Origin: Chaetoceros tenuissimus
Lineage: Eukaryota; Bacillariophyta; Thalassiosirophyceae; Chaetocerotales; Chaetocerotaceae
Direction: 5' to 3'
Length of the DNA stretch: 64,000 bases
NCBI GenBank assembly: GCA_021927905.1
Contig: BLLK01000056.1
Coordinates: 289,617 to 353,616 of the forward strand
The notes under the pieces: generated by a model
What the model saw: only the letters and a program-made list of their open reading frames with translations
Database searches by the model: none
What the model was told of the DNA's origin: nothing
Translations under genes and position numbers: made by a program
Part shown: piece by piece, positions 57,227 through 64,000 of the stretch
Layout of the letters: the number at the start of each line of letters is the position of its first letter
Position numbering within the stretch: the first letter of the stretch is position 1

Positions 57227-57511
57227 TGTTGGAAGGAAGTTTATCCGATATATTAGGTTAGGCTATTATAGGTATTGGAACCCAGTTATTACACCTTGTT
57301 GGGATGGGACTATCATTGGATCTTTTTCTCTTTTGAACTCTATGCAAAGATCTCTTCGGAAGGCGTTCGAATCGCATTGCATTGATGCTCCTCTCACAGT
57401 TTTTAGTAAATAGATCTTTGATTCAGTTGAGTTCGACTCCTATTCAAATTAGAGATAATCTAAAGACACAAGCGTTCTATCAACATATTCACTCTGTCTT
57501 TCGATTCTAAA
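57227..57511 (+). repeat. 3' LTR of the copia element
   Basis: It matches the 5' LTR over 285 bp with one visible difference (C for T five bases from the end). It is followed by CTTTG, the target duplication. Confidence 0.9.
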
Positions 57512-58710
57512 CTTTGACTATCTCTACGGATCAGAGGACCCAGATCTGGTGGCATTGAATGAGGGCACGGGCTCTACAGTGTTTCTAGTTTTCACACCAA
57601 TGCCAAGGCGCAGAGTCAGAGTGTTGCACACACTTCGGCACCAAGAAGTTCCTGCAGAAGAATCCAATGGAGGGGAAAATAATGGGTCTATTTGGAGGAG
57701 GAGATGAAGGAGAAACCCCATGTCCCATCTGTATCAAGGAGTCTCCATTTAAAAAATTGGAGGTACTAGTACCATCAAAGGAACAAGTAGGAGAATGCAC
57801 TGATGCTGATACAACAGTCAAGGCCTTGGATGTGGAAAAAGCAAACTTGAAAGAGACCTTGCTCCGAGCAGCACCAGTACCAGCATATGTGGTCTATGAT
57901 GGCCTAGAGGAAACAGAGCTGGAGGCACAAGATGTGTTGGATCGACTAGAACATTTGGATGGGGACGCAGCATGGAAGGCACATGTGGAAAACTTTGTAC
58001 GGACCATGTTTGTGAGCCACCACCGGCTACAGGACAAGAAGCCATGGTGTCTGTCAGGAAGTGAATCTGCTTCAAGAATGGAGAAGATGTGGGCAAAGCA
58101 ACAATTCAAAGAAGCATTTGGCATTCAAGCAGGACTAGTACAGGGTACACCACAGGCGATGGATGTGAAAGCACTGACAGAGCTAGCAATGCAAACTGCA
58201 GCTTTGGCTGCTGTAGCAGCAGTACAGCAAATCAGTCCAGGAAAGCAGTCAACAACTGCAGGCCCAACTGAATGAATACAACATGTCCCAAGGTGAATTG
58301 GATGATCACCTTCGTTTCTGTGGACTCAATGCAAATGAAGAGGACTGACTACCACCATATCCCAAGGAAATCAGGTCAAAGCGTGCACAAAAAGGTCACA
58401 AGCACGTCACATTGAGGAAGCAAATTGTAGGAGCAAGTGCATATCCAATGCATGAAGTGCCAATCTACCAAGCTCTGCTGGATAGCATCATTCAAGGAAA
58501 ATATGTCTCTGTGGATTCATATCTAACAATGTCAAACTGTACCAGTGGTCTGAGTGTTTTTGGGCTGTATGTTGAAGAAGACAAAGTTCTCAACAACAGC
58601 AACTATGAAGAGGAGCTGCTGGAAAAAGCCAGAAGTATGACAGTGGCAGACTGGAAGAAAGTGATTAAGCAAGGGCAAGTAAAACCTAATGATGGAAGGG
58701 ACTTGGTCCA

Positions 58711-59029
58711 GAGCAGTAGTTGTATTGTTGTGATGATGGAATGTAATTGAGTTGTGGCTAACCGTAGGTGTGTAAAGTGATGAAAGAAGGTGAAGATATA
58801 GAAGATGGAGAATGAGAATAGAATGTTGAAAGATTAGAGAGTATGTAGTAGATAAAAGAATATTGGATAGGGTGGGCAACGGAGAAGAATGTGACGAATG
58901 ATAGAGCAGTAGTTGTATTGTTGTGATGATGGAATGTAATTGAGTTGTGGCTAACCGTAGGTGTGTAAAGTGATGAAAGAAGGTGAAGATATAGAAGATG
59001 GAGAATGAGAATAGAATGTTGAAAGATTA
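58711..59029. repeat. 193-bp-period tandem repeat, second unit cut by a LINE
   Basis: A 126-bp segment at 58711-58836 recurs, apparently without change, at 58904-59029. The first unit continues for 67 bp more (to 58903). The second is replaced at 59030 by the 5' end of the second LINE copy. Confidence 0.85.
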
Positions 59030-59800
59030 TAATTTTTCCGCGGGAAAATTCGCAAGTCGAGCGAAACGACAACACACAACACTAACACCGACACTCGTCG
59101 CCGAATTTTATTAGTAAAATAACGCGAACACGAGCAACGGAAACACTTAATTCAACTATAAAATAGGAACTAATCAGCCTATATCTCCACAACAAACAAA
59201 CATTCAAACATACCAGTAATATCCTTCAATAGCAAAGCTACCGAAGAACCAGTGACAGCGCTGGAAGTCCAAAAGGCGGACTACAAGGTCGAGTTTCCCA
59301 TGGCAAAACACCGTACAAAGGGAGCGGGTGTAAAACTAGTTTTGCAAGCCCTCATGACAGCAACAGACGATGTGAGAGTGCATCCCATCAGCTCACTGGA
59401 TGATGATTTGGTCCAAATCGATCAGCTACCGGCGGAGGATTCGGAGGACTGGAACAAATACATATTCAACGACTCTGTGAAGAAAACATATGGCAAGAAT
59501 GGAAAGGAGGACTTCTATGTGTGTCATGTAGCAGTAAGCACAGTTCATAGACTGGCAGACCTCAAAGCCATAGATGAAGTGCAAATGGTACTAACAGCAG
59601 AAAGAATCTATGTGAGAGCGAGAAACTTCACCTCATCATCAAAGAAGGTACCTATTGGATGGCTATCAGGACCAGACGTAACGTTTTCCGATAAAAAATC
59701 CATAGAAGACGATATCACTGAACATCTCAGCTCAGCAGGAAGTGAGAGCATCGTAGACCCGAAAATTCTAATAGGGATTTCGACTTACTGCTGGAAGTAT
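59030..59800 (+). pseudogene. Partial LINE copy: 5' leader and first ~190 codons of ORF1
   Basis: The leader (TAATTTTTCC.. ATTCGCAAG.. CGAGCAACGG) parallels the 5' leader of the full LINE. The ORF1-like frame then runs from about 59210, where ATA stands in place of the expected ATG. Its product closely resembles ORF1: GKNGKEDFYVCHVA and IYVRARNFTSSSKKVPIGW. Similarity stops near 59775, where the sequence passes into 18-bp tandem repeats. LINE copies are usually truncated at the 5' end; here the 3' end is lost. Confidence 0.8.
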
Positions 59801-59811
59801 GTGTCTTACTT

Positions 59812-59985
59812 ATGGATTTTTTTGATAGTATTGATTTTTTTGATAGTATTGATTTTTTTGATAGTATTGATTTTTTCGATAGTATTGATTTTTTTGATAG
59901 TATTGATTTTTTCGATAGTATTGATTTTTTCAATAGTATTGATTTTTTGGATAGTATTGATTTTTTTGATGGTATGGATTTTCTG
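59812..59985. repeat. 18-bp minisatellite (GATTTTTTTGATAGTATT)n
   Basis: About nine to ten near-perfect copies, with scattered T-to-C/A/G changes inside the T run. The 18-bp period keeps frames open in several directions, giving spurious hydrophobic and Lys-Ser repeat ORFs. Confidence 0.9.
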
Positions 59986-60059
59986 TTTAATAATGGTTCT
60001 GCAAAAACTATCATAAATTATACAAGTTTTTCTCCAGCAATTTATTTTTTTGAATAGTA

Positions 60060-61420
60060 TGAATTTTTTTTGAATTGTATGGATTTTTAGAGAAATATGG
60101 ATTTTTGTGATGATATGGATTTTTGTGATGATATGGATTTTCTATTTAGTAATGGTTCCACAAATACTGTTATAGAGTATACAATTTTTAATATAGTAAT
60201 GGATTTTTTTGAATTGTATGGATTTTTTTGAAGTGTATGGATATTTAGGAAATTATTTTGGTGATTGTATGGATTTTTGTGATGAAATATATTTTTGTGA
60301 TAGTATTGATTTTTGTGATGATAAGGATTTTTGTGATGGTATGGATTTTCTATTTACTAATGGAACCACAAGTATTGTTAGAAATTTTTCATTTTCAATA
60401 TGGTAATGGATTTTTTATATAGTAATGGATTTTTTATATAGTAATGGCTTTTTTGAATTGTATGGATTTTTTTGAATTGTATGGATTTTTAGGAATTTAT
60501 GGATTTTTGTGATGATATGGATTTTTGTGATGATATGGATTTTTGTGATGGTATGGATTTTTGTGATGGTATGGATTTTCTATTTAGTAATGGTTCCACA
60601 AGTATTGTCATAGATTATGCTTTTTTTATATGATGATGATGGATTTTTTTGAAGTGTATGGATATTTAGGAAATTATGGATTTTGGTGATTGTATGGATT
60701 TTTGTGATGATAAGGATTTTGGTGATAGTATTGATTTTTGTGATGATAAGGATTTTTGTGATGGTATGGATTTTCTATTTACTAATGGTTCCACAAGTAT
60801 TGTTAGAAATTTTACATTTTTAATATGGTAATGGATTTTTTATATAGTAATGGCTTTTTTGAATTGTATGGATTTTTAGGAAATTATGGATTTTTGTGAT
60901 GGTATGGATTTTTGTGATGATATGGATTTTTGTGATGGTATGGATTTTTGTGATGATATGGATTTTTGTGAGGGTATGGATTTTCTATTTACTAATGGTT
61001 CCACAAGTATTGTTATAGATTATGCTTTTTTTATATGATGATGATGGATTTTTTTGAATTGTATGGATATTTAGGAAATTATGGATTTTGGTGATTGTAT
61101 GGATTTTTGTGATGATAAGGATTTTGGTGAGGGTATGGATTTTCTATTTTCTAATGGGGAAATTATGGATTTTGGTGATTGTATGGATTTTTGTGATGAT
61201 AAGGATTTTTGTGAGGGTATGGATTTTCTATTTACTAATGGTTCCATGAATACTGTTATAGATTATACATTTTTTTATGTAGTAATGGATATTTTTGAAT
61301 TGTATGGATTTTTTGGATAGTATGGATTTTTAGGAAATGTATTGATTTTTGTGATTGTATGGATTTTGGTGAAGGTATGGATTTTGTGATGATAAGGATT
61401 TTTGTGAGGGTATGGATTTT
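60060..61420. repeat. Degenerate minisatellite of ~18-bp GGATTTTTGTGATGATAT-type units with higher-order structure
   Basis: Short units recur in blocks punctuated by a conserved segment (TTTCTATTTACTAATGGTTCCACAAG-type, then TTTTTTATAT and TTTAGGAAATTATGG). These make longer repeats of a few hundred bp that recur about five times. Open frames within it (60209-60406, 61081-61320) encode MDFCDD-type repeats and follow from the 18-bp period. Confidence 0.8.
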
Positions 61421-61994
61421 CTAATAGGACTTTGGACATGAACCAAAAAAGTACAGAAATTATAATATAGAATTTTTAGTGTAGAATTTTTAGTGTAGAA
61501 TTTTTAGTGTAGAATTTTTTAGTGTAGAATTTTTAGTGTAGAAAAGTAAGGATAGAATAAGTAGTGTAGAATTTTTAGTGTAGAAAAGTTAGTGTAGAAT
61601 AAGTAGTTTAGAAAAATTAGTGTAGAAAAATTAGTGTAGAATATTTAGGGTAGAATATTTAGTGTAGAATTTTTAGGGTAGAATAATTATGGTAGAATAA
61701 ATAGTGTAGAAAAATTAGTGTAGAAAAATTAGTGTAGAATAATTAGGGTAGAATAATTATGGTAGAATAATTAGTGTAGAATATTTAGGGTAGAATAGAT
61801 AGTGTAGAATAATTAGGGAAGAATAATTAGTGTAGAATAATTAGGGTAGAAAAGATAGTGTAGAAAAGATAGTGTAGAAAATTTAGTGTAGAAAATTTAG
61901 TGTAGAAAAGATAGTGCAGAAAAGATAGTGTAGAAAAGATAGTGTAGAAAATTTAGTGTAGAAAATTTAGTGTAGAAAAGATAGTGCAGAAAAG
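61421..61994. repeat. 574-bp duplicated block, internal copy
   Basis: It begins CTAATAGGACTTTGGACATG, includes a 49-bp non-satellite leader and then 14-bp satellite units. It recurs at 63339-63912 at a constant offset of 1918 bp with no difference that I could see. Confidence 0.85.
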
Positions 61995-62325
61995 ATAGTG
62001 TAGAAAAGATAGTGTAGAAAATTTAGTGTAGAAAATTTAGTGTAGAAAAGATAGTGTAGAAAAGATAGTGTAGAAAATTTAGTGTAGAAAATTTAGTGTA
62101 GAAAATTAGGGTAGAATAATTAGGGTAGAATAATTAGAGTAGAATAATTAGAGTAGAATATTTAGTGTAGAATAATTAGGGTAGAAAAAATAGGGTAGAA
62201 TATTTAGAGTAGAATATTTAGAGTAGAATAATTATGGTAGAAAAAATAGGGTAGAATATTTAGAGTAGAATATTTAGAGTAGAATATTTAGAGTAGAATA
62301 TTTAGTGTAGAAATGTTACGTAGGA
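61470..62325. repeat. 14-bp subtelomeric satellite, units TTAGTGTAGAAAA(T/A) / TTAGGGTAGAATAA
   Basis: About 60 head-to-tail units of mostly 14 bp. Position 5 varies (TTAGTG, TTAGGG, TTAGAG, TTATGG), as do the last 3-5 bases. Local higher-order duplication is visible: a run of AAAAGATAGTG / AAAATTTAGTG units is repeated around 61850-62080. Confidence 0.9.
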
Positions 62326-62466
62326 ATAATTCTGAAAAAAGTATTAGTGTACAAAATTTATAGTATAACCTCAAAAGTAGAGACAGCTGCAGAAGGAGTA
62401 GTTTTGATGATGTAACAGTAAATCCATTTATTACTATTAGTTGTTATGAATTATAGATATCCTCCA

Positions 62467-62471
<5 letters not shown>

Positions 62472-62502
<31 letters not shown>
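62472..62502. repeat. (TC)n microsatellite
   Basis: An uninterrupted TC run of about 15 units lies in the non-satellite island between the two satellite blocks. Confidence 0.9.
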
Positions 62503-62505
<3 letters not shown>

Positions 62506-62639
62506 CATGGAGTGCAAGATACCAAACCAATCATGGAAAGTGTTGGATCCCAATAATCCTTGTTCTTACACAGAATATATAGACACTCAAGAAAGTCACA
62601 TTCATGTCACTCCTTTTCCAATAAAATTCATATTTGAAT

Positions 62640-63240
62640 GAGATCACAGACAAACATGAAAAGTCACATTATTACCTTCCCAAAGTAGAAAACTGCAAGT
62701 TAGCAAGACTTTTGGTGAAGATATCAGCAATTTGATCTGTAGTATCAACCTTCTTGATGACAATACCACCATCTCATCTTGATCTTTAGATATGAACTGA
62801 TGAAACCAATGATAATATACAACAATAACCTTTGAACAAGGATTGAGCAACAGTAAATCCAGATTTGCAAAATAAGACAAGCTACCTTATCTTCCAAATT
62901 TGTGGTGAGCATAGATGATAAGTCTTATGAAGTTACTCCACAAGCTTCAGCAATCATAGAGGCAATATTCCTGATTGGGATCAGCTCCTTACAAGCTGTT
63001 GACAAAGTGATATACTTGTTCTCCATTGACAAAGTGATATACTTGCTATTCATTATAGAGCTTGCAATTACAGGCTGTAACTTGCTGCTCTAAACTACAG
63101 GGGATCCACCAACCATGATCACATAACCTGTAGGAGATTTCACACAATGAGGATCTTGTTCATCCTCAACACTAAACAAACAAGCAAAATCAGCATCCAC
63201 ATAACAGTTGATTTCGAAAATGCCTAAATCAGGATTAGGC
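62640..63240 (-). pseudogene. Decayed copia RNase H / pol 3' fragment
   Basis: Read on the minus strand, a broken frame shows copia RNase H features in order: CYVDADFACLF, SPTGYVIMVGG, SSKLQPVIASS, a LSTACKELIPIRN block, and finally TDQIADIFTKSLANLQFS. The Trp of the usual P-V-x-W motif is a TAG stop, and further stops and frame changes follow. A 27-bp in-frame duplication (GACAAAGTGATATACTTG at 63001 and 63028) repeats nine codons. It is a different copia lineage from the intact element at 41650 and resembles plant-type copia more closely. Confidence 0.75.
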
Positions 63241-63338
63241 TGGATGATAAGGCCATAGAGGATTAGGCTTGATGATAAGGCCCTTATCCCTAGTTGTGAT
63301 CAAATACTGACCCATCTTAATTAAATACTGGGCATATC

Positions 63339-63910
63339 CTAATAGGACTTTGGACATGAACCAAAAAAGTACAGAAATTATAATATAGAATTTTTAGTGT
63401 AGAATTTTTAGTGTAGAATTTTTAGTGTAGAATTTTTTAGTGTAGAATTTTTAGTGTAGAAAAGTAAGGATAGAATAAGTAGTGTAGAATTTTTAGTGTA
63501 GAAAAGTTAGTGTAGAATAAGTAGTTTAGAAAAATTAGTGTAGAAAAATTAGTGTAGAATATTTAGGGTAGAATATTTAGTGTAGAATTTTTAGGGTAGA
63601 ATAATTATGGTAGAATAAATAGTGTAGAAAAATTAGTGTAGAAAAATTAGTGTAGAATAATTAGGGTAGAATAATTATGGTAGAATAATTAGTGTAGAAT
63701 ATTTAGGGTAGAATAGATAGTGTAGAATAATTAGGGAAGAATAATTAGTGTAGAATAATTAGGGTAGAAAAGATAGTGTAGAAAAGATAGTGTAGAAAAT
63801 TTAGTGTAGAAAATTTAGTGTAGAAAAGATAGTGCAGAAAAGATAGTGTAGAAAAGATAGTGTAGAAAATTTAGTGTAGAAAATTTAGTGTAGAAAAGAT
63901 AGTGCAGAAA

Positions 63911-63912
<2 letters not shown>
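63339..63912. repeat. 574-bp duplicated block, terminal copy
   Basis: Second copy of 61421-61994, offset 1918 bp. It ends within a satellite unit (GTGCAGAAAAG) and passes directly into telomere repeats. Confidence 0.85.
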
Positions 63913-63981
<69 letters not shown>

Positions 63982-64000
63982 GGTTAGGGTTAGGGTTAGG
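63913..64000 (+). repeat. Telomere repeat array (TTAGGG)n with proximal TTTAGGG variants
   Basis: About 88 bp of GGTTAGGG-type repeats run to the window end, with the G-rich strand oriented 5' to 3' toward base 64000 as expected at a right chromosome end. The inner part has three TTTAGGG units among TTAGGG; the outermost units are uniform TTAGGG. Confidence 0.95.

Larger units (their letters stand above)
41650..57511 (+). mobile_element. Ty1/copia LTR retrotransposon (CoDi-like), carrying a nested LINE
   Basis: It has two 285-bp LTRs (41650-41934, 57227-57511) with a single T/C difference that I could see near their 3' end, and a perfect 5-bp target duplication CTTTG (41645-41649, 57512-57516). 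There is a tRNA primer site next to the 5' LTR, a purine tract AGGGGAAGA before the 3' LTR, and gag and pol in copia order (protease, integrase, reverse transcriptase, RNase H). Without the nested LINE (and one 17-bp target copy) the element would be about 7.96 kb. Near-identical LTRs and intact frames indicate a recent insertion. Confidence 0.93.
41484..58750 (+). pseudogene. Decayed gag-like ORF of unknown element, split by a copia insertion
   Basis: The first segment (41484-41649) begins MSGDKEEFQDTLEQQ. It resumes in the same frame after the copia element at 57516, once one CTTTG target copy is discounted. Further on there are frame changes near 57700 and 58240 and a stop at about 58346, with coding-like stretches at 57667-58275 and 58347-58750. 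The second segment has a CPICIKESPFKK cysteine pair. The third begins in a helix-rich stretch (NMSQGELDDHLRFCGLN). I do not recognise the family. Base composition is richer in G than nearby genes. It could belong to an older mobile element, since repeats and a LINE crowd its 3' side. Confidence 0.5.

Noticed and set aside
59252-60016. 254-codon frame taken as one protein
   Set aside because: The second part (repeated FLIVLI) is translated minisatellite; only the ORF1-like part is real, and its start codon is lost.
60209-61320. Open frames encoding MDFCDD repeats
   Set aside because: They result from an 18-bp tandem repeat with no start context or conserved ends.
62902-63093. 63-codon plus-strand frame
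   Set aside because: It is antisense to the decayed copia RNase H fragment.

Overview
This is the right-hand end of a chromosome from an AT-rich eukaryotic microalga, most likely a diatom. The case for a diatom rests on small GT-AG introns (about 65-350 bp), a Ser/Asn-rich PAS protein, tandem heat-shock-factor genes, a Ty1/copia element with CoDi-like organisation, and a terminal (TTAGGG)n array whose G-rich strand runs toward base 64000. No tRNA, rRNA or CRISPR was recognised. Several genes below had to be assembled across introns by matching reading frames at GT-AG junctions.

Gene-bearing arm (1-38.5 kb): the 3' end of a GCN1-like HEAT-repeat gene (+); a PAS-domain protein (-, 1 intron) behind a cluster of TGACGT/ACGTCA elements; a TSO1/LIN54-like CXC-domain protein (-, 1 intron); a secreted protein gene (+) whose upstream region and gene were duplicated, the second copy being internally deleted; a GT92-like glycosyltransferase (+); the RNA polymerase I largest subunit (-, 3 introns); two tandem HSF genes (-) with a near-identical 5' part; a small Met-Gly-Cys (acylation-type) protein (-); and NDUFA6/B14 of complex I (+, 1 intron).

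At 28.9-38.5 kb a 2153-residue MACPF (perforin-fold) protein with several lectin-like modules (-, 4 introns) is transcribed divergently from an unrecognised 726-residue protein (+, 1 intron). The promoter between them carries two copies, exactly 80 bp apart, of a composite element: TGTCAACGTGT followed at fixed spacing by TGACGT. A stop-containing, 5'-truncated relative of the MACPF gene lies at 40.2-41.3 kb. I regard this locus as the most novel part of the window.

Repeat-rich arm (39.3-64 kb): a TTAA-flanked foldback element; then a three-layer nest. An unrecognised decayed gag-like ORF is interrupted by a young copia element (285-bp LTRs with 1 difference seen, CTTTG target duplication). 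That element is itself interrupted in pol by a full-length LINE (two intact ORFs, 17-bp target duplication). Beyond are a 193-bp-period tandem repeat, a second LINE that keeps its 5' end but loses its 3' end in 18-bp minisatellites, a 14-bp satellite whose unit contains TTAGGG/TTAGTG, a decayed copia RNase H fragment, a second identical-looking 574-bp copy of the satellite edge, and the telomere joined directly to it.
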